A stretch of DNA of 64,000 nt from an uncultured Clostridia bacterium (lineage in GTDB: Bacteria > Bacillota > Clostridia > Oscillospirales > Acutalibacteraceae), in assembly GCA_944383495.1 (NCBI GenBank), contig CALWPT010000023.1, positions 61,627 through 125,626 on the forward strand. Reading direction: 5' to 3'. The notes under the pieces are model-generated. The model ran no database searches. It was not told where the DNA came from and saw nothing but the letters and a program-made list of their open reading frames with translations. The translations under genes and the position numbers were made by a program. Positions 1 to 7,708 of the stretch are shown here, in pieces. Every line of letters starts with the position of its first letter. Positions within the stretch are counted from its first letter, which is position 1.

Positions 1-298
1 CGCTCACGCACATAGAAATAACCAGAATGACCGCAAACAGGATTCCCCCGGCGATCAGGCCGTTCACTAACCCTTTACAGCCCTTTAGCTTGGCCGCTGT
101 GAAGCCCGATACCAGAGCGCCCAAAGCCGCGGCCACCGTGGACAATGCCACTGATGCAGCTGAAGGCATATCCACCGCCGTCATCAGCAGCGCAAACAGC
201 AGCAGCAAAACCGCCGTCACCAGCGCGCCCGCGCCCACGGCAATAAGATATGGTTTGACCGCGGCGGGAACGAAACCGCCTGCGTGTTTTTGATCCAT
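1..298 (-). CDS. TIGR04086-type membrane protein (3' end outside window)
   Basis: The reverse strand reads from an ATG at 298 to the window edge without a stop, giving at least 99 residues. An SD-like GGGAGG lies just upstream. The protein begins MDQKHAGGF and then shows three hydrophobic stretches (about residues 17-38, 45-62 and 75-97), so it is a small polytopic membrane protein. A small membrane protein directly downstream of yajC is typical of the TIGR04086 (YrzE-like) family in Clostridia. Its biochemical role is unknown. The gene is truncated by the window and was assigned from context and hydrophobicity, not from a catalytic motif. Confidence 0.7.
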   Translation of the reverse strand, partial: MDQKHAGGFVPAAVKPYLIAVGAGALVTAVLLLLFALLMTAVDMPSAASVALSTVAAALGALVSGFTAAKLKGCKGLVNGLIAGGILFAVILVISMCVS

Positions 299-367
299 CA
301 GACCGCCTCCCTTTTCCTGTTATGCTAACTATATGCGAAAAAAGAAGCGGTTAGAACCGTTGACGGT

Positions 368-715
368 TTATTTACCGTCTCCGTCATGAACGGTCTCGTT
401 GGTCTGCACTGACCATTTCGCTACCTGGTATTTATTCCGGTCAGGCCCCGATTCAATAATCAGCGTATCCTCCTTTACGGCGACTACACGGCCGTAGATC
501 CCACCGATGGTAATAATATTGTCCCCTACCTGCAAGGACTCCCGAAGCTTTGCCTCCGCCTTTTGCTTTTTCTTTTGGGGTCGAAAAATAGCAAAATACA
601 TCACCGCGGCAAAAATCGCGATATACACCACGATCATCACAATCGAACCGATTCCTCCGCCGTTGGGAGATTTGGCAGCCGCCGCGGTAGTACCTTCCAG
701 AACCATTGGATTCAT
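368..715 (-). CDS. yajC: Preprotein translocase subunit YajC
   Basis: 115 residues with a single transmembrane segment (about residues 24-44) followed by the YajC hallmark FRPQKKKQKA and a small soluble domain containing VGDNIITIGGIYG. YajC is the accessory subunit of the SecDF-YajC complex that assists Sec-dependent export at the cytoplasmic membrane. The start ATG at 715 has AGGAGG nine bases upstream. It lies 86 bp downstream of tgt on the same strand, the usual tgt-yajC arrangement, and precedes the TIGR04086 gene, so the three are probably cotranscribed. Confidence 0.95.
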   Translation of the reverse strand: MNPMVLEGTTAAAAKSPNGGGIGSIVMIVVYIAIFAAVMYFAIFRPQKKKQKAEAKLRESLQVGDNIITIGGIYGRVVAVKEDTLIIESGPDRNKYQVAKWSVQTNETVHDGDGK

Positions 716-801
716 AGTTTTTTACCTCCTAATTCGATACCCTTCCAGTATACTCAATTCCCGTGGAAAAAGCAAGACCTTTTCCCAATTTTACCCTTTG
801 T

Positions 802-1935
802 TCATATTCTCCGGTCCAACACGCCGCGAGCACGGTGCAGCAGCGCCTCAAACGTCCCATCCTCCAGCGCGGCGCGAATATCCGCCAGCAGCGTATTGTA
901 AAAATACAGGTTATGGGTCACGCACAGCCGTAGCCCCAAAAGCTCGCCGCTTTTCAGCAAATGGCGAATATAGGCCCTGGAATGCCTTTTGCAGGCGGGG
1001 CAATCGCATCCTGGTTCAATCGGGTCTGGATCCCGTTGGTATTTCGCGTTGTTTAAATTCATTACACCCTCATGGGTAAAGAGGTGGCCGTGGCGGGCAT
1101 TCCGGCTGGGCATAACACAATCGAATAAATCAATTCCTCGGGCAACCGATTCCAAAATATTCATAGGCGTGCCCACGCCCATCAGGTACCGGGGCTTGTC
1201 TTTTGGCATATGAGGGATCACCATTTCCTCCACATGGTACATGACCTCTGTAGGCTCCCCGACCGCTAAACCGCCGACGGCATATCCATCCAAATCCAGT
1301 TCGGCAATTTCCTTCATATGCTCTACCCGCAGGTCGTCAAAGGTACAGCCCTGATTGATGCCAAAAAGAAGCTGCTGCCGGTTGAGGGTGGTGTCCAATC
1401 CGTTAAGCCGGTCCATCTCCGTTTTGCACCGGCGCAGCCACCGGGTGGTGCGGGCGCAGGATTCCTTGGCGTAAGCATATTCCGCCGGATTCTCAACGCA
1501 TTCGTCAAACGCCATGGCTATGGTAGACGCTAGGTTAGACTGGATCCGCATGCTTTCCTTTGGGCCCATGAAAATTTTTCGCCCATCGATATGGGATTGA
1601 AAGGAAACGCCTTCCTCTGTAATTTTCCGCAGCGAGGCAAGGGAAAACACCTGAAAGCCGCCGCTGTCGGTCAGCACAGGCCCTTCAAAACCGGTAAATT
1701 TTCGAATACCGCCCATGGCCTTGACCGTTTCATCCCCCGGACGCAGGTGCAAATGATAAGTATTGCATAGCTGCACCTGGCATCCCACTTCTTTAAGATC
1801 AAAGGCAGAGAGTCCGCCCTTTATTGCACCGCAGGTGGCGACGTTCATAAACGCCGGGGTCTGTATCGTCCCATGAGGGGTTATGAACGCACCTCGGCGG
1901 GCCTGTCCCAATTGCTTTACAAGTCCAAATGGCAT
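802..1935 (-). CDS. tgt: tRNA-guanine transglycosylase (Tgt)
   Basis: 377 residues, the normal length for bacterial Tgt. It exchanges guanine-34 of GUN-anticodon tRNAs for the queuine precursor preQ1. The nucleophile region is visible (GIDLFDCVMPSRNARHG) and so is the zinc site near the C-terminus (CDCPACKRH with a downstream THN). Substrate-pocket motifs DSGGFQ and GGLAVGEP are present. AAGGAG sits seven bases before the ATG at 1935. It heads a tgt-yajC-TIGR04086 cluster and has its own likely promoter at 2131-2159. Confidence 0.97.
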   Translation of the reverse strand: MPFGLVKQLGQARRGAFITPHGTIQTPAFMNVATCGAIKGGLSAFDLKEVGCQVQLCNTYHLHLRPGDETVKAMGGIRKFTGFEGPVLTDSGGFQVFSLASLRKITEEGVSFQSHIDGRKIFMGPKESMRIQSNLASTIAMAFDECVENPAEYAYAKESCARTTRWLRRCKTEMDRLNGLDTTLNRQQLLFGINQGCTFDDLRVEHMKEIAELDLDGYAVGGLAVGEPTEVMYHVEEMVIPHMPKDKPRYLMGVGTPMNILESVARGIDLFDCVMPSRNARHGHLFTHEGVMNLNNAKYQRDPDPIEPGCDCPACKRHSRAYIRHLLKSGELLGLRLCVTHNLYFYNTLLADIRAALEDGTFEALLHRARGVLDRRI

Positions 1936-2130
1936 ACCATCGCTCCTTTATTTCACACCCGGCAACCATAACAGCGCCGCATAAAGAGGTCTATTTTCAA
2001 AATATATTTAATTGAAGGGCAAAATCCGGCACTGTTTCACGGGTTTGCCGCGCCGCTCGATGCCATTTCACTGATAACACAGATTTTTCCAACCTGTCTT
2101 TCACCGACAATAATGCAAAAAATATTATTT
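1936..2130 (-). other. 195-nt transcribed leader of tgt, no gene
   Basis: Between the predicted tgt promoter and the tgt start there is about 195 nt of leader without an ORF. It can form a small hairpin (CGGCA...TGCCG, around 2027-2050). No preQ1, purine or other riboswitch consensus was recognised in it, although tgt leaders are plausible places for queuosine-related control. Confidence 0.35.
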
Positions 2131-2159
2131 ATTATACTATATTTCCCAATGCCCCGCAA
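2131..2159 (-). promoter_or_regulatory. Predicted sigma-A promoter of tgt-yajC
   Basis: On the minus strand there is a perfect -10 TATAAT (2136-2131) and, 17 bp upstream, TTGCGG (2159-2154) as a moderate -35. It points at tgt. Read directly from sequence; activity is inferred. Confidence 0.6.
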
Positions 2160-2189
2160 CCGCTTTCGTTTTTTGCACATGACTAAAAA

Positions 2190-2215
2190 AGCCGCTGGTT
2201 GACAGCGGCTTTTTT
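2190..2215 (-). terminator. Intrinsic terminator after serA
   Basis: A 7-bp GCCGCTG/CAGCGGC stem (2191-2197 with 2203-2209) and a 5-nt loop, flanked by six A's on one side and six T's on the other. It could work in both directions. It ends the serC-serA transcript 11 bp past the serA stop. Confidence 0.9.
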
Positions 2216-2225
2216 GCTTTTACGT

Positions 2226-3401
2226 TTACTTGACGACCCTAACACGGATCACGCCTTCAATGGCTTTGATCGCGTCAATGAGACCGCCTGGTACATCATC
2301 GGCCACGATATCCAGTACGGTGTAAGCATAATTCTTCTTGGACTTGTTCAACATAGTTTCAATGTTGATGCCCTTCTCTGAAACCAAGCCGGAAATCTGT
2401 GTCAGCATGTTGGGCACATTCCTGTGAATCACGCAGATACGATTGGCAGTGGTTGGCGCTACATCCATTTCCGGCAGATTGACTGAGTTTTTAATCATAC
2501 CGTACTCCAAATACTGAATGAGTTCATTCGCCGCCATATTCGCACAGTTGTCTTCCGACTCGGGGGTAGAAGCGCCCAGATGCGGAATGGCGATCACACC
2601 CTCTGCGCCGATCACCGTATCACTGGGGAAATCAGTGACGTACGCGGCGACCTTGCCAGTAGAAAGGGCTGCCAGTAGATCCGAGTCGTGCACCAAATCG
2701 CCCCGGGCAAAGTTGAGGATACGCACGCCATCCTTCATGGAGGCGATGGATTCTTTATTGATCATGGCGCGGGTCTCGTTGTTCAGCGGAACATGCACAG
2801 TGATATAATCGCATTGGGTATAAATATCCCGCAGATTTGTGGCATGCTTAATAGAACGGGAAAGATTCCAGGCCGCGTCTACAGAAATGTAAGGATCATA
2901 ACCGTAAACTGTCATACCCAGGTTGCGGGCTGCATTGGCCACCTGGATGCCGATGGCGCCCAGTCCGATGACGCCCAGGGTTTTTCCAGCAATTTCAGGG
3001 CCGATAAACGCGCTCTTCCCCTTTTCCACTAGTTTGCCGACCTCGTCCCCTTTGCCCTTCAGGGTTTTCGCCCATTCAATGGCGGGAACAACCTTGCGGG
3101 AGGAAATCAGCATGCCCAAAATTACCAATTCCTTCACGGCGTTGGCATTGGCGCCGGGCGTGTTGAACACCACGATGCCCGCCTCGGAGCATTTATCAAT
3201 GGGAATGTTGTTAACGCCGGCTCCCGCCCGGGCAATGGCCTTCAGGGACGCGGGCAGTTCCATCTCATGCATAGAAGCTGAACGAACCATGATTGCATCG
3301 GGATTTTCTATTTCGTCCCCATATGTATAGGTTTTACGGTCAAAGCAATCAAGGCCATAGGGGGAAATTTTATTCAAAGTTTGAATTTTCAGCATAGCCA
3401 T
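2226..3401 (-). CDS. serA: D-3-phosphoglycerate dehydrogenase (short, ACT-containing)
   Basis: 391 residues from the ATG at 3401, chosen because AAGGAG lies 8 nt upstream; longer in-frame starts lack an SD. The enzyme oxidises 3-phosphoglycerate with NAD+ to 3-phosphohydroxypyruvate, the first step of serine synthesis. The Rossmann motif GVIGLGAIG lies near residue 145, the catalytic region follows (FARGDLV, IPHLGAST), and a C-terminal ACT-like domain starts near residue 320. It lies 13 bp downstream of serC in a two-gene operon that carries two Rex-type operators. Redox control fits a reaction that consumes NAD+ and makes NADH. Confidence 0.95.
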   Translation of the reverse strand: MAMLKIQTLNKISPYGLDCFDRKTYTYGDEIENPDAIMVRSASMHEMELPASLKAIARAGAGVNNIPIDKCSEAGIVVFNTPGANANAVKELVILGMLISSRKVVPAIEWAKTLKGKGDEVGKLVEKGKSAFIGPEIAGKTLGVIGLGAIGIQVANAARNLGMTVYGYDPYISVDAAWNLSRSIKHATNLRDIYTQCDYITVHVPLNNETRAMINKESIASMKDGVRILNFARGDLVHDSDLLAALSTGKVAAYVTDFPSDTVIGAEGVIAIPHLGASTPESEDNCANMAANELIQYLEYGMIKNSVNLPEMDVAPTTANRICVIHRNVPNMLTQISGLVSEKGINIETMLNKSKKNYAYTVLDIVADDVPGGLIDAIKAIEGVIRVRVVK

Positions 3402-3414
3402 CGCAACCACTCCT

Positions 3415-4503
3415 TTATTCAGCGTTGTTCGCTTCAAAGTCCTTCATAAAGGCAACCAGCTTTTCCACGCCTTCCACAGGCATCGCGTTATAAATCGAGG
3501 CGCGCATGCCGCCCACGGTGCGGTGGCCCTTGAGGTTAACAAGCCCTGCGGCAGCGGCTTCCTTGACGAATTTCCCGTCCAGCGCTTCATTGCCGGTGAC
3601 AAAGGGAACGTTCATGATAGAACGGTCTTCCTTAACAACCGTTCCCTGAAACAGTTTGCTTTGATCTAAGAAATCGTAAAGGATCGCGGCTTTTTTCTCA
3701 TTGCGCTCCTTCATCCTCTCAAGGCCGCCGACTTCATCCCGGATCCATTCCAGCACCAGTTTCGCCATATAAATGGAATAGCAGGGCGGCGTGTTATACA
3801 TGGAACCGTTATCGGCGTGAATCTGGTAATTAAACATAGTGGGGGTTATGTCTCGGGCGTGGCCGATGAGATCCTCCCGGATAATGACCACCGTCAGGCC
3901 GGCGGGCGCCATGTTTTTCTGGGCTCCGGCATATAAAACACCAAATTGAGTCACGTCGATGGGTTCGGACAAAATGCAGGATGAAACATCGGCCACCAGA
4001 GGAACGTTCCCTGTTTCAGGGAGCCTTGTATACCGGGTGCCGTAAATGGTGTTGTTGAGGCAGATATGGAAATAGTCCGCGTCTTTGGTGAAGGTTGCGG
4101 GATCCAATTTAGGAATATAAGAGAAGGTTTTATCCTTGGAGGAAGCGACAACGTTGCAATCGCCATATCGAGACGCCTCATCATAGGCTTTTTTTGCCCA
4201 CTGCCCGGTGATAACAAAATCCGCTTTGCCACTGCCGTTCATCAAATTCAACGGAAGCATGGCGAATTGGGAGGAAGCCCCTCCCTGCAAAAATAGTACC
4301 TTATAATTATCAGGGATATGCATGACCTCCCGCAGCAAAGCCTCACAGCCCTCGATAATCGCGCCGTATTCTTTGGACCGGTGGGACATCTCCATGACCG
4401 ACTGGCCGCTGGTCCCATACTCCACTAGTTCGGAGGCCGCCTTTTTCAGCACGCTTTCAGGCAACACGCTGGGTCCAGCAGAAAAATTATATACTCTAGC
4501 CAT
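3415..4503 (-). CDS. serC: Phosphoserine aminotransferase
   Basis: 362 residues from the ATG at 4503 (MARVYNFSAGPS), with AAGGAG nine bases upstream; an in-frame ATG at 4524 has no SD. This PLP enzyme converts 3-phosphohydroxypyruvate and glutamate to O-phosphoserine. It shows the family N-terminus NFSAGPSVLPE, the PLP-binding region GGASSQFAMLPLN, and the lysine site in YAGAQKNMAPAG. It is the first gene of serC-serA, transcribed from the consensus promoter at 4545-4573. No serB was seen nearby. Confidence 0.96.
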   Translation of the reverse strand: MARVYNFSAGPSVLPESVLKKAASELVEYGTSGQSVMEMSHRSKEYGAIIEGCEALLREVMHIPDNYKVLFLQGGASSQFAMLPLNLMNGSGKADFVITGQWAKKAYDEASRYGDCNVVASSKDKTFSYIPKLDPATFTKDADYFHICLNNTIYGTRYTRLPETGNVPLVADVSSCILSEPIDVTQFGVLYAGAQKNMAPAGLTVVIIREDLIGHARDITPTMFNYQIHADNGSMYNTPPCYSIYMAKLVLEWIRDEVGGLERMKERNEKKAAILYDFLDQSKLFQGTVVKEDRSIMNVPFVTGNEALDGKFVKEAAAAGLVNLKGHRTVGGMRASIYNAMPVEGVEKLVAFMKDFEANNAE

Positions 4504-4544
4504 TCCCTTAACTCTCCTTTTCATAAATATAGTCGATTGCTATT

Positions 4545-4573
4545 ATTATATACGTTCCGCCATAATTTGTCAA
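4545..4573 (-). promoter_or_regulatory. Consensus sigma-A promoter of serC-serA
   Basis: The minus strand carries TTGACA (4573-4568), a 17-bp spacer and TATAAT (4550-4545), matching both consensus hexamers exactly. The -35 lies inside the left arm of the 42-bp palindrome described separately, so a protein bound there would block RNA polymerase. Confidence 0.9.
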
Positions 4574-4608
4574 CCACATTGTTAATAAATTAACAATGTG
4601 GTTGACAA
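4567..4608. promoter_or_regulatory. Rex-type operator 1 inside a 42-bp perfect palindrome
   Basis: The arms 4567-4585 and 4590-4608 are perfect 19-bp inverted repeats around a TAAA spacer. The core at 4579-4596 reads TTGTTAA-N4-TTAACAA, which is the clostridial consensus for the NADH-sensing repressor Rex. It overlaps the serC -35 box, so binding would repress serCA when NAD+ is high relative to NADH. The palindrome and motif are seen directly; the regulator is inferred. Confidence 0.75.
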
Positions 4609-4631
4609 GCCGGAATTTAAACTTTTTATTT

Positions 4632-4649
4632 TTGTTAAAATTTTAACAA
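4632..4649. promoter_or_regulatory. Rex-type operator 2
   Basis: A perfect 18-bp palindrome, TTGTTAA-N4-TTAACAA, starting 53 bp (about five helical turns) from the start of operator 1. Two in-phase copies upstream of one promoter support real regulation rather than chance. Confidence 0.7.
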
Positions 4650-4919
4650 TTAGCCTTGCTTTTACTAAAATTAATTTCAGCGGTTGTCTTTGTCACGCCG
4701 TGCTTAGGTGATAAAGCCTCCTTGGGTAACCTATCGCGAATAGACATTGGCTAGCGCCGCAGGAAATAACGCTGTCAATTTCTTTCCTGTTTATAGTGTT
4801 CGTTATCATTCCCCACGATCCCGGGACGAGACACAAAATCAAACGGCCCCGCTCATTGCTTCGTCTCCTAAAGCGGGAACAGGCCCTTTCCCCCGGTTTT
4901 TTACAGAGCTACCATTGGC
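4650..4919. other. Intergenic stretch between serC control region and sortase gene
   Basis: No convincing gene. The only structure noticed is a weak hairpin (CCCGCT 4848-4853 with AGCGGG 4872-4877) followed on the minus strand by a short T-rich run, a possible terminator of the sortase gene. Confidence 0.35.
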
Positions 4920-5942
4920 CTATTTTGTTTCATCCTGAACAGACGACCTAGAATTCAGCGTTACGGTTGGAAACAACGTTGTCGTCGGCGCGGGAGTCGT
5001 AGTGGGAACCTCCGGTTTTTTCCCGCCGTACCGCCGGTACCAACCATCCGGATACAAGGGCGTTTGGTTGACGGTGGCCTTCTCCACGTCCACCTCTTTG
5101 TCCTCGTAATCCCGGGTCTTGCGGGCCATAACCACCAGCCGGGCGTTATCCAACTCATAGGTGCAGGTGGACAGGGTGATAATGGTATCCCCTTCTTTTA
5201 CATCCACCGGACAATTGATCAGGGAACGCAGCTTGCATTGCTCTGCGAATTCCTCAAAATTGTGGTATTCCGGCTGACGGTAGTCAAAAATTTCTCCGTC
5301 TGATTCATTGACGTTCGTGATAAAAACAGAAAAAATTTTCCATTCGTACTTCCCATACAAAGTGTCAAATTTTATGATCGGATGTTCCTTATAAAAATCC
5401 AAATCCCGGTACCGCCGGACCTGGCCAAACATGGTTCCATTCCGCAGATTATGCCCGTAAATGGTGAGGTTGGAACTCATTTTTTCTTCTGTAATCTGAC
5501 AGCGGTAATCCACATACAGCGTGCCGTCCACATTTTTTGATTTGTCATAAGCATGGTTTAAATAAAATTGATTGTCCGAATACAGCACCACGGGGTTGTC
5601 GCAGCGGGTACCGCCGATTTCCATCCAGCCGATGGTGTGTTCGTTTTCCTCTAAAAGCACATCCCATGGTTTGTGGGTGGTTCCCTCATATTCGTTTTTG
5701 ATCCTGGCCTCGGTGGTGGTAACCGGCGGCTGGGACGGCTCCGATGTCACAGGGGCTCGGGGCCAAGCAATAACGCCCAGGACGACAGCGGCAATCAGCG
5801 CCGCTCCGATTCCTCCAATCAGCACCGCTTTTTTCCGGTGGTCCGGTTTTTTCCCATGGGCGGGCCGCGGCGGACTTTCTCTTTTCTCTCCGCTGGCTTT
5901 AGGCTTGAATGCCTTCATATCCTCCTGCTTTTTATTCGGCAT
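4920..5942 (-). CDS. Class B sortase with Thr/Pro-rich C-terminal tail
   Basis: 340 residues from the ATG at 5942, with GGAGG 8 nt upstream. A short basic cytoplasmic N-terminus precedes one membrane anchor (about residues 39-60). The extracellular domain has the sortase residues His in YGHN (about 164), Cys in TLSTC (about 260) and Arg shortly after (about 268). The length of the insert between them and the sequence context resemble class B (SrtB) enzymes, which cleave a sorting signal and attach proteins to peptidoglycan. Oddly, about 30 residues of Thr/Pro-rich sequence follow the catalytic domain, and no LPxTG/NPxTN-type substrate was seen in the window. Confidence 0.9.
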   Translation of the reverse strand: MPNKKQEDMKAFKPKASGEKRESPPRPAHGKKPDHRKKAVLIGGIGAALIAAVVLGVIAWPRAPVTSEPSQPPVTTTEARIKNEYEGTTHKPWDVLLEENEHTIGWMEIGGTRCDNPVVLYSDNQFYLNHAYDKSKNVDGTLYVDYRCQITEEKMSSNLTIYGHNLRNGTMFGQVRRYRDLDFYKEHPIIKFDTLYGKYEWKIFSVFITNVNESDGEIFDYRQPEYHNFEEFAEQCKLRSLINCPVDVKEGDTIITLSTCTYELDNARLVVMARKTRDYEDKEVDVEKATVNQTPLYPDGWYRRYGGKKPEVPTTTPAPTTTLFPTVTLNSRSSVQDETK

Positions 5943-6029
5943 CATTGTTTCCTCCACAGGGTTTAATCAATAAAATATTCGAACCATTCATTAACCTAAT
6001 TGGGGCGGCACAAGCAGCCTCCATTACCA

Positions 6030-6057
6030 AAAAGGGCGGGTATAAACCCGCCCTTTT
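6030..6057 (-). terminator. Intrinsic terminator after the CD1247-like gene
   Basis: Stem AAAAGGGCGGG/CCCGCCCTTTT with a 6-nt TATAAA loop. It is symmetrical and can act in both directions. It separates the efp operon from the sortase gene. Confidence 0.9.
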
Positions 6058-6080
6058 GAATTGTATTTCGCAACCGCTTT

Positions 6081-6500
6081 TTACTCCTCGCTCTTGCAGC
6101 CCTCACAGCCGCATCCATCGTCGTCACAATCACAGTCAAAATCAAATTCCAGCTCGGTGCCGCAGTTGGGACATTCAATGCTTTCCTTTTCCAGCATCGC
6201 CGCGTCCAGGCAGACCTCCTCCCCGCAATTGGGGCATACCACCTCGTAAAACTCATCGTCGCCGCAGCCGCACGCGTCGTCTCCGTAATAGCTCTCTTCC
6301 AACTTGGCAAGATCGTCATCCACCGCATCGAGTTGGTCGGATAACTCCTCCATCCCACCATCCATTTGGGCTATCTTGTCGGACATATCCCCTAAAACCT
6401 CGATAATGGATTTAATCAGTTTATCCTGTTTTGCGTTTTCATCCAATCCCAGGCCATCGGCTAAGCCTTTCAGGTAGGATACGCGTTCCACGATCGTCAT
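6081..6500 (-). CDS. CD1247 N-terminal-domain zinc-ribbon protein
   Basis: 139 residues. The N-terminus (YLKGLADGLGLDENAKQDKLI) matches the conserved Clostridia family named after C. difficile CD1247. A helical, acidic middle is followed by a zinc ribbon with two CPNCG knuckles (about residues 88-115). The tail is very Cys/Asp-rich (CDCDDDGCGCEGC) and may hold a second metal. Function is unknown. It lies 39 bp downstream of efp on the same strand and precedes a strong terminator. Confidence 0.8.
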   Translation of the reverse strand: MTIVERVSYLKGLADGLGLDENAKQDKLIKSIIEVLGDMSDKIAQMDGGMEELSDQLDAVDDDLAKLEESYYGDDACGCGDDEFYEVVCPNCGEEVCLDAAMLEKESIECPNCGTELEFDFDCDCDDDGCGCEGCKSEE

Positions 6501-6539
6501 GCTTCTTGCTCCTCCTTTTAAATGTTAATTGACAGGCTT

Positions 6540-7097
6540 TTACGCCCGTTCCATATATTCGCCCGTCCGCGTGTCCACCCGAATCATTTCCCCTTCGTTT
6601 ATGAACAGCGGCACGCGAATCTCTGCACCAGTCTCCAGCGTGGCGGGCTTGGTTACGTTGGTAGCCGTGTCACCCCGCACGCCGGGCTCCGTTGCGGTTA
6701 CCTGCAGCTCCACAAAATTAGGAGGCTCCACGCCAAACACCTTGCCCTTATAGGACAGCACCTTGCACATCATGTTCTCTTTCACAAATTTAAAATTATC
6801 TCCTAAATCAGCCGCGTTGATCGGCACCAGCTCGTAGGTTTCCTGATCCATAAAATAATAAAGATCCCCATCGCTGTAAGAATATTCCATATCCTTGCGC
6901 TCCACATAGGCGGTGGGAAATTTATCCGTGGGAGAAAACGTACGCTCCGTCACCGATCCGGCAATTACGTTGCGAATCTTGGTGCGGACAAACGCCGCGC
7001 CCTTACCGGGCTTCACATGCTGGAACTCTATGATCTGATAAACGCTGCCATCCATTTCAAAGGTAACGCCGTTTCTAAAATCGCCTGCTGATATCAT
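6540..7097 (-). CDS. efp: Elongation factor P
   Basis: 185 residues from the ATG at 7097 ([17 protein letters not shown]), the canonical EF-P length. AAAGGA lies about 10 nt upstream. EF-P binds between the P and E sites and rescues ribosomes stalled at polyproline. The KOW-like N-domain loop contains [12 protein letters not shown], with the lysine that is modified in some bacteria. Two OB domains follow. It sits downstream of aroQ and yqeG as in many Clostridia and has its own promoter at 7157-7185. Confidence 0.97.
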   Translation of the reverse strand: MISAGDFRNGVTFEMDGSVYQIIEFQHVKPGKGAAFVRTKIRNVIAGSVTERTFSPTDKFPTAYVERKDMEYSYSDGDLYYFMDQETYELVPINAADLGDNFKFVKENMMCKVLSYKGKVFGVEPPNFVELQVTATEPGVRGDTATNVTKPATLETGAEIRVPLFINEGEMIRVDTRTGEYMERA

Positions 7098-7156
7098 GTC
7101 TAAACATTCCTTTCCCATTTTTACGAAAACCATTTTCGCAAAAAACTACTGAGATT

Positions 7157-7185
7157 ATTTTAAACGATATATTCCCTTTTTGCAA
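7157..7185 (-). promoter_or_regulatory. Predicted promoter of efp
   Basis: Minus strand: TTGCAA (7185-7180), a 17-bp spacer, TAAAAT (7162-7157), located between aroQ and efp. Confidence 0.55.
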
Positions 7186-7223
7186 GGCCTTTTTATGATT
7201 TCAAAATATTTCGTACCAAATCC

Positions 7224-7661
7224 TCAAACCAAAGGCAGCAGCGCCCGAAGCGCCAGCAAATAACTGTCCTTTCCAAACCCGCTGATCTGGCCTGCGCAAA
7301 CGGCTGCCAGCACCGATTTGTGCCGGAACTCTTCCCGTGCGTAAATGTTCGACATATGAACCTCAATCACAGGTTTGCGCACAGCGGTAATGGCATCCCG
7401 CAGAGCGTAGCTGTAATGGGTATATGCGCCGGCGTTCAGGATGCACCCGTCGAAATAGTCCCGTACCTGATGAACCTTTTCCACCAACCGGCCCTCTAGG
7501 TTGCTTTGATAAAATTCACATTCCATACCAAGAGCCGCCGCCAGTTCCTGAATTTCGTCGTTGATTTCCTCCAGACTGTCGGTTCCGTATACCCCCGGCT
7601 CCCGTTCTCCGAGCAAATTGAGATTCGGGCCGTTTAACACCAGGATCTTTTTTAGCTTCAT
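7224..7661 (-). CDS. aroQ: 3-dehydroquinate dehydratase, type II
   Basis: 145 residues, normal for the dodecameric type II enzyme that converts 3-dehydroquinate to 3-dehydroshikimate in the shikimate pathway. The N-terminal LVLNGPNLNLLGEREPGVYG motif includes the catalytic Tyr. NAGAYTHYSYALRDA and EVHMSNIYAREEFR complete the active site. It lies in the yqeG-TIM barrel-aroQ-efp run, 47 bp after the TIM-barrel gene. Confidence 0.96.
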   Translation of the reverse strand: MKLKKILVLNGPNLNLLGEREPGVYGTDSLEEINDEIQELAAALGMECEFYQSNLEGRLVEKVHQVRDYFDGCILNAGAYTHYSYALRDAITAVRKPVIEVHMSNIYAREEFRHKSVLAAVCAGQISGFGKDSYLLALRALLPLV

Positions 7662-7708
7662 TCTTGCCGCCTATCCTTTCCCTGCGATATTTTCCTATTT
7701 TCCAGCGT

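Noticed and set aside
4567..4608. BirA-type biotin operator (TTGTCAACC...GGTTGACAA)
   Set aside because: The half-sites are about 24 bp apart instead of 14-15, and the inner core and the second site at 4632 both fit the Rex consensus exactly.
4747..4938. 63-codon plus-strand ORF
   Set aside because: No SD, no recognisable motif, and it overlaps the end of the sortase gene and the serC control region.
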